This document shows, piece after piece, positions 46,092-58,068 of a stretch of DNA of 64,000 bases. The stretch is from Lasioglossum baleicum (Eukaryota; Arthropoda; Insecta; Hymenoptera; Halictidae), in the NCBI RefSeq assembly GCF_051020765.1, contig NC_134934.1, positions 15,080,001-15,144,000 on the forward strand. The letters run 5' to 3'. Position numbers and translations under genes: made by a program. Each line of letters starts with the position of its first letter. Within the stretch, counting starts at the first letter, position 1. Below the pieces are notes generated by a model, which searched no databases, was not told the origin of the DNA, and worked only from the letters and a program-made list of their open reading frames with translations.

Positions 46092-46936
46092 AGATGATTG
46101 CATAAATTCGTGCCCGATTTGAAAATAAAAATCAATGGTTAAATTTTAAAGATTTGGTTAGGGGATTGGTTAAAATAAAATTAAAAAATGGTTAAATCTT
46201 CTACAATTGGAAAAGAATGGTGACTATATACAGTCAGTGACAATTTAAAGTGGACACCCTTAAAAATCGCATAACTTTTTAGAAATTGGACCAAAGGACT
46301 TAAAGTTTTTTAAGATGTTATACCGGCTAGTTCGCTAGAGAATAAGTAAACAAAAATTTAATACGATTGCAATTGGTAGGAATTATACAAAATTTTTAAA
46401 AGTGATGTTTTGTCAACTTTTTTATCTGGGCCTGCAACGATAATTTAAAAAATGCGTTTTATAGATTTCGGTAACTTATATGCACACTGAAAATTTCATC
46501 GAAATCGGTCTACATTGCAATGAGCTACATACGTTTAAAGATGAGAGCTTAAGGGTGAAAGTCGCAGATTTTCAGACTTGCCAGGGCATTTCGCCCTTAC
46601 GTGATCTATAAAACGCATTTTTTAAATTATCGTTACAGGCCCCGATAAAAAAGTTGACAAAACATAATTTTTAAAAATTTTGTATAATTCCTACCAATTG
46701 CAATCGTATTAAATTTTTGTTTACTTATTCTCTAGCGAACTAGCCGGTCTAACATCTTAAAAAAATTCAAGTCCGTTGGTCCAATTTCTAAAAAGTTATG
46801 CGATTTTTAAGGGTGTCCACTTTAAATTGTCACTGACTGTATATATAATTGATTAATAAAGTTGTATTCTTTAAAATTTAATTGAATTTAACTGGAATTT
46901 CATTTTCAAATCGGGCACGAACTTATGCAATCATCT
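46092..46936. mobile_element. AGATGATTGCA-family MITE split by a larger hairpin element
   Basis: Left end agatgattgcataaattcgt gcccgattt, right end aaatcgggcacgaacttatg caatcatct. The interior is interrupted at the phrase gactatata by the element at 46230-46840. Its unoccupied order can be read from the 20497 copy. Confidence 0.85.
46230..46840. mobile_element. 611-bp long-hairpin element, ACAGTCAGTGACAATTTAAA ends
   Basis: The arms exceed 200 bp and are nearly perfect inverted repeats, beginning acagtcagtgacaatttaaa gtggacaccc. TAT/ATA sequence flanks both ends. The centre carries acttaagggtgaaagtcgca-like sequence. The high arm identity suggests a fairly recent insertion. Non-coding. Confidence 0.9.
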
Positions 46937-46964
46937 AATATATATTGTATTTTAGTGAAGATAC

Positions 46965-47255
46965 AATTGAATTGCATCATTTTTTCTAGCAAGTTCTGAA
47001 TGAAAAGATCCTCATCAAAAGTCCTTAATTTTATTGATTCCCATTATACTCATCGATAGGGTCACGAATATACTTGAATGTCATAATTTCATAGCAAGTT
47101 CTCAATGAATCCATTGATTCCCATTGTACTCGATAGCGTCACAATTACAGGATACATAAGCATAATTCTGCAGCGTTCCTTAGCTGTCCTGAACAGGTTA
47201 GCAGAGCCACCCGCGGAGACATAATTGAATTACATAATTTCGTAGCAAGTTCTGA
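46965..47255 (+). repeat. Three dispersed copies of a ~35-bp phrase
   Basis: attgaatt.cat.atttc.tagcaagttct.aatg occurs near 46970, 47083 and 47223, and attgattcccatt.tactc near 47035 and 47112. It looks like a decayed tandem repeat of about 120 bp. Confidence 0.45.
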
Positions 47256-47932
47256 AGCAAAAGAGAGAGAAAACATTCGTATTCGTGGAAACGCGAGCCG
47301 GAGAAACAACTTCCTTGAGAGAGGGAAGAGGAAGAGAGTGCAAACAAGTTGTCAAGTGGAATCAATCCACATCGAAACCTCGATCGGCCGGGTCAAACGG
47401 GTAATAAATTTCTACGCGAACCAAATAGGCCGACCGCGGATTCGTTCCACGCTTATAAATTGTAATCTCGGCTACGATTCTGCAGAAAATCGCGTAACGG
47501 TAAGCCAGATGAAATAGCCGGTGAACAATCGATCGATATCGAAGAATTTTGAATTCCCCACGTAGATCTATGAAGTTATTGCAACAGTTTTTGCAACAGG
47601 CAACGGTGAAATTGTATAGTATCTACGTTAAATTCTTGCAACGAGTAATGAGAAATTCTAAAACCTTCATTGACGATGATCGTACCTCGTAAGATCATGA
47701 GGATGCTTCGGTAAGTGGTCTACTCTAACTTGTGTTGCGTTTCTTGTACATTATACGAGTTTATAGAATATTTCAAGCATTCAAAATATTCAACTTTGCG
47801 ATATTTCACTGGCTGAGTGGAATTTCTAGTAGACGAACAGTTCAGTGTTTCATTAAATTAGATCGGGGACTAGTGCAGAAGCTAGATAGGTCTAAATTTT
47901 GAAAATTGTTTAATTCTTTATCAAACTAAATA

Positions 47933-48200
47933 TTAGGTTGGAGGGAAAGTTCTGTCGTATTTTAAAGAAAACCTTTGAATCAATTTATAAAAATATATGT
48001 TCAATATTATTCAATGATAGAATTCATTACATGGTGCATAGTTGCTCACGATTAATCAGTTAAAAATCATTTGTTTGTGGAAAGTTCATACGAAATATCA
48101 GAAGATGCCATTTTAGAAACGAGGCGATGAAACCAGTGCTTCGGTTATTATCAAACGTTCAAAGTTATCTGTCTTCGGCATCTGCCGTCGAGCATGGCAT
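47933..48200 (+). mobile_element. Possible mariner fragment
   Basis: ttaggttggagggaaagttc tgtcg resembles the terminus of mariner elements, which often open ttaggttg.. and carry aagtt c. A few phrases downstream (gatgccattttagaaacgag gcgatgaaaccagtgcttcg) may be decayed transposase. The right terminus is not seen. Confidence 0.4.
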
Positions 48201-48673
48201 AGTATACTCGGTAGTATACTGGATGGGTACACTAACTTATTTCATGGAAATACACGGCTGGCTCACGTTCATCGTAACCGAGTAAAACGTGTAATTACCC
48301 AGAGTCGTTTTAACCTTTCGCTGTGCGAATTGTGAAACCGTCTCACTCATCGATGAGCTCGCTATCGGTCAATCGGGCGAGAGTTAATTACGAAGGCATG
48401 TATCCGTTAATTCAGCGGGACCGGCGCACATGAAATAAACGTGACATTTTCAGGTGGCCAATGATTCCCAACGAAATTCCATGTAGCATTACGGTGGCCG
48501 TATATGGATTGAAAAATTCGCGTTCGATCGAATGTGATACATCATTAAAATCAGACGAATTGAAAAATTCAAGTTAATTAAACGCGATCCAGCATTACGA
48601 TCGTACCAATTGAAAAATTGAAGTTAATTGAACGTCTGTAATTTGCTTTAATGTCGTCCATCCAGTATAAAAA

Positions 48674-49515
48674 TAAGGTGGAGGTAAGTCCGTCTACGGG
48701 GCAAGCCCGTTAATTGGTTATTATTATTATAATATGAACGAAATTTCTCTACCTTGTATTTATTAATGTAGTATAAGTTGTCGCCCAAGAAGAAAGGTGT
48801 TTTCCTTGCTTAAATCAACCAATGCCAAACAGTCTCGTGCGAGGTATACGTACAACTTTGAGGTTACCCTGAACGTGCAATAGTTTACAAAAGTTATTAA
48901 TATATTCTGTGTTGTTATTTTAGGTACGTAGAACAAATATTGATGTAGGTTTACATTAAATTAACCGTTTTCATTGTATTTTTTAAAAATTTATTGAGAA
49001 AAACACGAAGATGATCACGGTGGGATAAGTGCGTACTTTATGGGTAACTATAAAACTAAACAATATATTTAATGTAATAAGAAGCATTTTGTAGCGGCCT
49101 TGATAATAATTCTTTTCTTGCCCCGTAGCACTCTTTAAACAAGGTTCGAAAGCATTTTTAAACTTTGTTTTAATATCACTGTATCCCCTTTCATATTTCA
49201 GCATAAAAGTACTTGTTTGTTTGAAAATGAATAACTGTAAAACTAAACAATATAATTTAATGCAATAAGAAGCACTTTGTAGCAGGCTTGATAATAATTC
49301 TTTTCTTGCCCTGTAGCACTTGAAACAAGGTTCGAAAGCATTTTTAAACTTTGTTTTAATATCACTGTATCCCCTTTCATATTTCAGCACAAAAGTACAT
49401 GTTTGTTTAAAAATGGATAGCTACAAAACTGAACAGTATAATTTAATGCAATAAGAAGCATTTTATTGCAGGCTTGTTAATCACTCTTTTCTTGCAATTT
49501 TCAAGCAAAATTATC
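48674..49515. mobile_element. TAAGGTGGAG element, copy A
   Basis: The left end taaggtggaggtaagtccgt is the inverted match of the right end of copy B (52685-52709, gcggacttatctcactccac ctta). Long collinear similarity to 51998-52560. The interior includes a 187-bp tandem repeat. The right end of this copy is lost and abuts a piggyBac-like fragment. Confidence 0.75.
49049..49500 (+). repeat. 186-187 bp tandem repeat, 2.4 copies, inside copy A
   Basis: aaaact.aacaatata starts near 49052, 49239 and 49425. The unit contains gcaataagaagca, cttgataataattcttttct tg and actttgttttaatatcactg. Copies 1 and 2 are over 90 percent identical. Copy B has a single unit, so the expansion followed insertion of copy A. 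Confidence 0.85.
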
Positions 49516-49622
49516 ACTACAATTTCATATCATAAAATTTAAAAAATCACAGGCATTGGAGATATTCTAAGGTGAAGAAATGTTTACTGTTCGAGTTAAA
49601 ATATCTCCGAGTGCAAAGGGTT
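49516..49622 (+). mobile_element. GAGTGCAAAGGGTTAA-family right-end fragment
   Basis: aggtgaagaaatgtttactg, ttcgagttaaaatatctccg and agtgcaaagggttaa match the copies at 42563 and 38597. Ends in TTAA at 49619-49622 or nearby. Confidence 0.55.
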
Positions 49623-49737
49623 AATATATTACAAAGTGCAACAGCAGTTAATATCGTAGAAAATTTTGGTTGTTGACAGAGGTGTTGAAAAATTGTACTT
49701 ATTGTCACAATCGCGAGTTTAGTACTACGACATTGCA

Positions 49738-49763
49738 GAAGAAGAAGAAGAAGAGAAGAAGAA
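49738..49763 (+). repeat. (gaa)n microsatellite
   Basis: gaagaagaagaagaagagaa gaagaa. Confidence 0.85.
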
Positions 49764-50177
49764 ATGGAGTGTGAACGAGCAGGAAGATCGAGTGTGTATC
49801 CGGCGTGATTACGATTCAGGGCCGTAAATTCTGCGTACGTGTTCGAAATTTGTTGGCTAATGAGATTTTCAGTCATCCCTCACGTTCGCGGTAACGGGAC
49901 CGTCTAAAGGCTTGTGTATTCACGGTAACATCCTCGGGCCCGGTATCCCAAGACCGCCGGCGTCTTGTACTGAACGAGATAACGTCTAGGAAGTCGCCAC
50001 TAGATAATTTGTCACCGGCGAAACGTGGATATATATTACCGGCGCTGTTCAAACAAAAGTGCCAACGGGCTCGGTCACGACTGCTGGAACCGTGAAAACG
50101 CGCCTTCCTTGTCCACGGTGAACCCGCTAATTACCGCGCGCGTGCCGAACCGATAATTAGGCACGGAGAGCTTGTAG

Positions 50178-50290
50178 TAACTGCGATTTCAATTACTCGG
50201 TTTGATACCCATCATTCCGCGCCCCGACAATTCTGCAAGCTCTTAAATACTCCGCGTTTATCTCCCAGACGAGAAATAAACGCGCATCTG
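50178..50290 (+). repeat. Duplicated GC-rich segment, copy 1 (copy 2 at 51688-51788)
   Basis: The phrases gatttcaattactcggtttg, atacccatcattccgcgccc cgacaattct and gagaaataaacgcgcatctg c recur at 51688-51788 with about 85 percent identity in the same order. There are no terminal repeats, and it does not resemble a transposon. Confidence 0.75.
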
Positions 50291-50599
50291 CAACTTGTAA
50301 TTAATTGGAAATCGCAAGAGAGAGATCATAGAATAAAATGTTACAGAACTTATTCTACATAGTAAGAAATTGCCTAAAAATACTGTATTACTTTATTTTA
50401 ATCTTCCTTTCAAATACGGTCTTACAAAGTGATATAACTCATTTTGTTGCTAATTGAAAACAAAAATTCTACAGCACGGGATCTTTCAGTTGCCTGAGAA
50501 ACCGCAAGAGATCATAGAACAAATTGTCATAAAACTCATTCCGACTGATAAAAAATTGGCATTCATATTCCTTTGAAAAAACAGAATGACTTTCCGAAG

Positions 50600-51330
50600 A
50601 CCTAATATTTTAATCTGATTGGGAAAAATGCCGAAATGAGAATGTCGTGCTCTTTCGACACAATGTCGGCCGCCTCTAATTGCGGAAAAGCCTGGAAGAC
50701 GGTTCTCGGCTTAAGTGTGTTACAAGATTGCAGCAAACCGATCGGTGTAGGTACACCTAATAATTTCCCCGGTGGAGAGGAAGATAGACTTCACCTAATA
50801 ATGATTTACACCGTCACGACTACGCGACGCGTCGGTTTTCGAGTCGCGGACGCAGCCACGATGAAAGGCGGGAAATTGCGGCGGGAGAAAATATTGTAAG
50901 ATCATCCGGTCTTCAACGTTCACGAGAAGCAACTATCAAACTGTCCGCTCGCTAATGCTACTTCGCCGTAACTTTCTCAGCATTGTAAGACACTGTTCGA
51001 GCGTGGAAAGCAAACTCGCCCACGTCGCGTTGTGCGGCTCTTGCTACAGTCTACTTGTCGAACGATCTTGGGACCTGGGCCTCGTTCCGTTCTCTGGGAT
51101 CCATTGACGTCAATAAACCGCCGGTTTTTATTCAACGATCCGGTACGGTACGGCCGTCGAACAGCAGCGCCGATTTATCGTTATTCGAGGATTTAATTGA
51201 CTGCCCACGCTTTGCTGTAACACCGCCGCGATACCGCTTCCGCTTGCGCCTTTGACGAACGAGCGCCGATCGACGCTTAATTTAATGCCAACACGCAGTA
51301 TACCATACCGAACTGATCGGCTTCAACTGT
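50600..51330. other. GC-rich island, no gene recognised
   Basis: CpG-rich and transposon-free. Frames at 50636-50899 and 51055-51255 (+) are open but unrecognisable and have no convincing splice sites. Possible enhancer DNA of the TfAP-2 upstream region. Confidence 0.3.
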
Positions 51331-51687
51331 ATTAACACGTCGCCTTTATGCTCCTGCTCAACATAAATCGTGAACCTTGCTTTGAATATTGAACAGTAGC
51401 CACCGAAGACATTTTCGGTTCGCTGGGAAAATTGGCGGATTTTTTAACCACTTGCCTTACAATAAATATCGTGTCTGACTCGTGATGAAGATTCTGAACA
51501 GATTCTGATAAAAAATTCTATTTTGGTCTTAGGCATATAACATGTAGATATAAATTTTCTCTTTTTTTTTAGGAAATTACGATCTACAAAAAAGTTTTAA
51601 TCTCTGAAACCGTAAAATAAATCGCAGGGTTAATCTTTAGTTACTCGCACACCACTTCCCGTATAATTGGTTACATGGAACTTTATA

Positions 51688-51788
51688 ATGAGATTTCAAT
51701 TACCCGGTTTTGATACCCATCATTCTGCGCTCCGACAATTCTTCAACCGCTCTTATCTCCGAGACAGGAAATAAATGTGCATCTGCAT
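51688..51788 (+). repeat. Duplicated segment, copy 2
   Basis: gatttcaattacccggtttt, gatacccatcattctgcgct ccgacaattct and aggaaataaatgtgcatctg c. See 50178-50290. It has drifted toward AT by C-to-T-type changes relative to copy 1. Confidence 0.75.
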
Positions 51789-51994
51789 TCAGACAATTTT
51801 TATAACAATCTAACAATTGATTAATACGATAGAAAAATTGCAAATCGCATCTAGAAGCAGGAATGCGTGAGAAAGCACACGAATCGACGATCAACCTGAA
51901 CTCATAGTTGAGCTCTTTTTATGGGAATTCTAACGAAATGATTGCAAGAAATTTTCAGCATCTGCATAACTAACAGATCTACAAAACGCATTTG

Positions 51995-52709
51995 CTGGAG
52001 GGGGGTAAGTCCGTTAATTGGTTATTTTTATTATAATATGAACGAAATTTCTGTAGCTTGTATTTATTAATGTAGTATAAGTTAGTATGAACTATTCTAC
52101 ATAGATGCCGCCCAAGAATAGAGGAGTTTTTCTCGCTTAAATCAACCAATGCCAAACAGTCACGTGCGAGGTACTAGTACAACTTTGAGGTTACCCTGAA
52201 CGTGCAATAGTTTACAAGTTATTAATATATTCTGTGTTGTTATTTTAGATAAGTACAACAAATATTGCTGTAGGTTTACATTAAACAAAACGGTTTTATT
52301 GTACTTCTAAAATTTATTGAGAAAAACACTAAAATGCTCTTACCCCGTAAATATTACTACACGGGGCAAGTGCGTACTGTATGGGTAACTATAAAACTAA
52401 ACATTATATTTAATGCAATAAGAAGCATTTTATAGCAGGCTTGTTAATCATTCTTTTCTAGCTCCATAGCACTCAGAGACGGACTTGTCCCATTTTCGGG
52501 GCAAGTGCGTCCTAGTTGACACTTTGTACAGTATCATATGAAAATGATAATTTTCAAGCAAAATTAGAATCTTGCATAATACTAATTCATCAGTAATAAC
52601 TGTGGCAAGAGTTTGATACCAAGAGCGTTAAGTTTTTACATACCAGACTGATAATACTAAGGCGGACTAACCCCTAAAAACTAGGGCGGACTTATCTCAC
52701 TCCACCTTA
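51995..52709. mobile_element. TAAGGTGGAG element, copy B
   Basis: Collinear with copy A from ggtaagtccgttaattggtt to gcaaaattag. The right end is present (ggcggacttatctcactcca cctta); the left end is altered. It inserted into a fragment of the long-hairpin family (51945-51992). The phrases acggggcaagtgcgtac and tttcggggcaagtgcgtcct occur inside. Confidence 0.75.
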
Positions 52710-53488
52710 TCTGTTCAAAAAAAGAAACGATAGCGGAGTGGAGAGTTAGTGGACACCAATCCGGTAAAACACGCGAGAAGAAACCCAACAGAGAAGAGGT
52801 GAGGAGGACGAGCAGAAAGTCGTGTGTAATGGATCATCATCGAACACGTACGAATCCGCAGATTGCCGGTAGCACCTCTGCACGTGTATCGGCGGTGGTT
52901 AATAGCAGGGGTGCAATTTTCATTCCAGCGGAAACAGCCAACAGCCGGGGAGCCAACGGGAGCACAACGACCGGAACACGTTGCCCGTTAATGAAGCAAC
53001 TACCGCCACTGCTACTCCGGTCACACTGTCGGTAAAGGAGTCCTACATCTGGCACAGGTAAGCCGACGTTGCTTCCACTCCGAGGAACAGAAGGCAAATA
53101 CCCGGTAAATTGCCGGGAATGCACGAACATATACTTTCGCGGATACGTTTCGTAGAACATATTAGCGGGAAGTCCACGGGCAATGGGACTTAAGGGGGTT
53201 GCCTTGTTTCTCGATAATGCAAAGATGGTGTTTTTCAGTAGTCGGAGACGCTAGATAAAAGATCAGTCTTGGCTGCAACCGCCCCAAAATTTCTTATTTT
53301 TAACAGACTTCGCGAAAAAGGAAGAGGTTACTCAATTCGATCTGTATATGTGCCTTTTTTTAAGCTTTTTTTCTATGTATGTTAATGTTCACCGATTACG
53401 CCGAGATGGATGGAACAATCAGTGTAGGGTATATTTCCCGATTGGTCCCTTGATAAAAAGTGTGAAATAAAAAAATTGTATTACAGAA

Positions 53489-53871
53489 AATTAAACCGAC
53501 CTCGAAAAAACGCACTAAAAAGTATAAAATAATTTCCATTTAATTTATGTGAATACACACGAACTTAAATACAATACAATCTTTTCGGAGGCGGCGCAAA
53601 ATTGAAAATTTTCGACACTGGAAATTACGAAAATCCTTAAATTATTCTACATGCTTTCACATATTAATGTATCTTCTCTTCCCACCTACTGATTTCCAAG
53701 TCCGCCACATTCCAATGAAATCATAATCAGCAACATCTGTCATTTGGTAAATTTTCAATTTTGCACCGCCTCCGAAAAGATTGTATTGTATTTAAGTTCG
53801 TGTGTATTCACATAAATTAAATGGAAATTATTTTATACTTTTTAGTGCGTTTTTTCGAAGTCGGTTTAATT
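53489..53871. mobile_element. 383-bp hairpin MITE with ~124-bp arms
   Basis: aattaaaccgacctcgaaaa, then acgcactaaaaagtataaaa and so on to gcgcaaaattgaaaatttt, is repeated in inverted order with only a few mismatches. The loop is unique and non-coding. The very high arm identity suggests recent insertion. Confidence 0.9.
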
Positions 53872-53894
53872 CTTTTTTATAAAATTTTTTTACG

Positions 53895-53966
53895 TTTACG
53901 AGGCGTAATTTGCATAAAGCTGTCGCGGCTTCATGCTGCCTAATAATGCAACTTACGCCTCGTAAA
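53895..53966. repeat. 72-bp stem-loop, TTTACGAGGCGTAA arms
   Basis: A perfect 14-bp inverted repeat (53895-53908 and 53953-53966) extended by ttgca/tgcaa nearby. It lies 23 bp from the previous element and may be a separate small element. Confidence 0.75.
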
Positions 53967-53999
53967 AATAGGACTTTGTACTATCGAGAAATGAGAAGG

Positions 54000-56160
54000 C
54001 GCACAACCCGTACCCTGGCAATCCTGGAAACGTGTCTGCCCTTAATCTGAATGTCGCGCCATGCCCCTCGATTCTGGAGCGTCGCGTCGCTAGGGTTCCT
54101 CGAAAAACCGGTTCATTTCGAGCAATTCGTACAGCTCCGCAACCGGTTTCGAATACAAAAATTAATATGCGAAAATGAAATAGTTGTTTCGTTAGACACG
54201 ATAACGGTTTCGACTTTGAAGCGCATCTGACGCAAGAATATTATCCTCTCGGTTCGTCAAAAAGACCTTGATCACCTTGACCCTCCGTGAAAAGTTGGTG
54301 CGTGCCCTATCGTCGTTGTTTCACGTATCCCGAAAGTGGCATAGATCGAAACCCCGTTCCCTACTGTAGCATGATAGATGTTGTTCAGATAACAGAAGAG
54401 TAATTGGGAACAGCGTAGGCTTAGATGTGAAAGCAACCGGATTTAGAGATGTACTCATTTTTCTCGAGCGTCCGCGATTTCGTAATCGTGTCTCGAGTAT
54501 GCCCACCATTTCCGGTAATTAGCGGTTAAAAACGATAATTGGTGGCTCATACGAAAGGTTCCGCCTCACTGTTTTTGTCAGACCTTGAGAAATATCGGAC
54601 GTATGTAATAATTTTAATCTATTTGCCTTTCCAATCGTCCATATTATATGTATCGAACGTGTCGCACCTAACGCGACCGACAGTTTCATTCGAAACACGA
54701 TTAATACTGTGGGAGATTTATTCGTATTATTAATTTGCTTGCGAACTAATTCTAGTCTTTAAAGAATTTTCCTTTTATCGGTTCCTGTTCCGCTTCACGA
54801 CTATGTAAGGTGAATGATTTGTATGTATGCTGCAATAATATGCGTTGATAACTTGTAATGATTTATAGTTGTGGCACCTATATAATTATGTTCTTAGTCG
54901 TTTTTACGCGCGCAGTGCGGCTCATAATTATTCAATGACCGACATTTTGCGCCGCTTTTGAATGACAAATAGTCCACGCCATTGTAAACAGTTTTCTTTC
55001 TATGAAAGCTTTTAAGCTCCAGTTGCAAAGTTAGACTTTCAGTAAAATTTCAGGAGGTCAGTTAAACGGTAAAAGAAAAATTATGGTTCTCATAGGGAGG
55101 GAAGATGTAACAAAAATTTTGCAAAACAGGGAAGTCAAAGTCTTCATGGAACTAATTCGGCGACAGAACATTTATAAAACAACAACCAAAGCAGAGGGGA
55201 CATCAACATCGTGTAAAAGAAAACTGGAAAATAATTGCTCGAAGAAGTTAAATTTCGATCTGTTAAATTGCAGTTCGATTCACAAATCCGCCATGAAAAA
55301 TTGAATTTTTCACGTGCAACATTTTATCTCGTGAACGTTTAAAGCAGTTGGAATAATGACGCGAGCAATACTGCACGCAAGAGCTACAAAGTTCTTGGAG
55401 CAGCTAGTGATATGGTAATGCTCCTACCATTAAATAGTAACCTGTGTTAATAATCATATGCAATTACCAAACAACAAGCTGCAAAGAGAACCTGCTCTCG
55501 ACAGATTGCTAGACGCAACGGGAAGGCGTCACGTTCGACTAATACATTGTTTCCCGAATGTCTGTCATCGTTAAAAATGAAATTTGCAAATTTCTTAACT
55601 AGAAAAGTTTCTTATGAACGAGCAAAGAAAACTGAATAGAAACCTAGCGTACCCTGTACGCAACAAAATTGATGCTGCAGGAAATGAAAGTTTACTTCAA
55701 ATTTGGTCACAGAGGAATTTGCATGAAGATCCACAGGCCATTCGTCAGAGTGTTAATTTGCGCGAACTTCCGCAATCTGCTGATGACAGGCTCGCGTTGC
55801 AGAACTGTACAAAATGTACACGTCCAGCGGAGAGTATCAAATCACTGTGCCGAAGCATTCTTGTAAAATTAAATACCTATAAAATGGCGTTAATTTATAA
55901 ACGACAAGAGCCAAGACTTTCGGTAGTTGGATAGTAGCTTCCGCAATCGATTTAAATGAAACTTTGTTGTACATGTATATATTGTTTCTAACGTCACAAA
56001 AAACTTGAGGTGTTGAGTCCTATTTTGAAAAAGTTCTTCGTTTTTAAAAGGTGTGCGATCTAATTCTAATTCTCTTAAAATGGGCTTTGCGAGTGGGTGT
56101 TTGCGTAAGCATTCGTTGCCTAATTACAAGGAAGAATTTTCGGAGGATATTGAACATAAT
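54000..56160. other. Non-coding region, no gene recognised
   Basis: GC-richer at 54000-54560, otherwise AT-rich. Open frames at 55083-55304 and 55614-55934 (+) look partly protein-like in composition, but I recognise neither and found no splice context. Confidence 0.3.
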
Positions 56161-56162
56161 TA

Positions 56163-56262
56163 GACAGCGGATTGTATCCGTTAATGAGAAAAATAAGTAG
56201 GTGTAATTGAAAAAAGTTCTTCGTTTCTAAAAGGTGTACGAATACTTTGTACACCCACTGTA
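56163..56262 (+). mobile_element. GACTGCGGAT left end joined to a GTGGGTGTACAAAG-type right end
   Basis: gacagcggattgtatccgtt, then taagtaggtgtaattgaaaa, is a truncated family copy. It is followed by ctttgtacacccactgta (to 56262), the terminus of another family whose left end lies at 60897 (tacagtgggtgtacaaagtg). Confidence 0.45.
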
Positions 56263-56538
56263 CGTCAAGACGGATGGGAAACACATTTGTTAAAAGCGAA
56301 AACCTCTGAGAGCCCGTTTAAAAATCGCGGAAAGTAATCTGTCCGTGAAACGTAGCTAGACGCGGACGCGGATGAAAAGTCAGCGAAGAAGAGACGATTA
56401 GTCTGGAGTGATACTCAATTTATCAATCGTCGCCCCTTTGGAAGAAACTGGCGAACGATGATGCGCGCCACGAGGATCCGCTATTATCTATAGCCCGGGG
56501 CTGTTTAGAGAAATCATTTCGATGTCCGATGCAACAGC

Positions 56539-56870
56539 GTGTCCATGATTTTAATGAGTCTACCGGCCCCGGTCCCGGCTTTACCGGCGTGTATTTATGA
56601 TTTATGGGCCGATTACATAACGCGATTATTACACAGGTGTATTGATAAATTAATCCACCTGCGCGAAGCGAGAAGGGAACGCGATATTGCTAACGCGAAC
56701 CGCAAATTAATCGCGCCGCGGTTTCGTTACTTTGTAATTAAGACACTGACCAGAGCTGTTAATACACTTCGCGCGCTGATCCGATTTACGATAACCGATT
56801 TCGGAATATCCGGTGTGCCGGCCAATCACCTGGTCCCGACAATTTTCAGCCCGTTATGAAACCACTTACA
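56539..56870. promoter_or_regulatory. Candidate enhancer with paired E-boxes
   Basis: A CpG-rich block with CAGGTG at 56634-56639 and CACCTG at 56656-56661 in mirror arrangement around attgataaattaat, plus other attaa words. A 106-codon + frame is open but unrecognisable. E-box plus homeodomain-type sites fit a developmental enhancer of TfAP-2. Inference only. Confidence 0.3.
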
Positions 56871-58068
56871 CGATCATTTTCGCGGTTTTTACTCGTTTTG
56901 GCGAAATCGAAACGTGCCACGGAGAATAACGGAAGATACTGCGAACTGTTGCGGAATTTTATCGAAGTCGTTTTATCTCGTTCGTTAGTCGTACCCGAAA
57001 TGGAACATTTTTGGAAGATTCAATTTTGGTGAATTCTTTGTATCGAATAATTTACGCTGCGTTATTTTTATTCTTCAGTGTTGTCAACTATCGTGAGTCA
57101 TATTTATAACAAACATAAGGTAAAGAAAAAGTATGTTTTATTATTGGATTTGCATGGCTAATTCATCGAAAGAATACTGAATAATTTCTCAATGATTCAA
57201 GCGGATTTGAATTCGGAATTTCTAAAGGAATTTCGTCCAGGTTTATGAAGAAGAGTAAGTATTAGCTGGCAGATATATGTATACACAAATATTTTATATG
57301 TTGAATGCATAAAATAACAGTGCACAATACAGAAACTGTTCGACCGCATCGCACTTCGACCCGTTCATTTGCCAATAGACTCTTTTCAAAGCTAATTAAT
57401 GAACGACTCAGTACCACAGCCGAACTATTAATATAACCATTCTGAAATCTGTCTTCATGACACATCAATTTCGCGAATCAATCCGCTTCCACATACATCA
57501 AGTTTCGCTCGTCAGCGATCGCCGTCTCTTCAAGGCTAAGATCTAACGTTATGTAAATACGAATTAAACTTTCGTTGCATTGAATCGACAGATGTACTTC
57601 CAGATCGATCGGTTTGTTTCCCGAGGCTTGCAGTTAGATAATCTTTCACGAGATGCAAACGTTGTGCATATACTCGATGGATTAGTAGGTTAATATCGTG
57701 TTTTAATTGCTTTCGCAAGCCGGCCATTCGTTTCCCGGTAGATTGTATGCGGATCTCTTTTTGCGCATTACGCGTGGTTAATTATCAATTAAACTCGAAA
57801 CGAGTTAAGTCATTATTTAAATAGTTGCAGTGGATGCTTGTGCAAATTTTGTTTGATGATTTTAAATTCTTTTACTACGGGTTCCACTATCCTTCCGCCA
57901 GCCAGAAGTTAACCATTATTCTCAATATTGTTTACGTTATTAAATATGTTTGTGTCTTTTCAATTACTACACATTTAAGCATTGTACGCGGTATTATAAC
58001 AATTTCATATTCATAAAATGGAGAAAATCATATGCAATGGAGTTAATTGTGACATCAATTCAGATATA

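Noticed and set aside
52837..53160. 107-codon minus-strand frame as a TfAP-2 N-terminal exon
   Set aside because: No PY motif, no conserved stretch and no matching donor phase. Probably a compositional frame.
55614..55934. 106-codon + frame with a GACTGCGGAT-like phrase (gcatgaagatccacaggcc)
   Set aside because: The phrase lacks the rest of the terminus and the frame is unrecognisable, so neither a gene nor a family copy could be supported.
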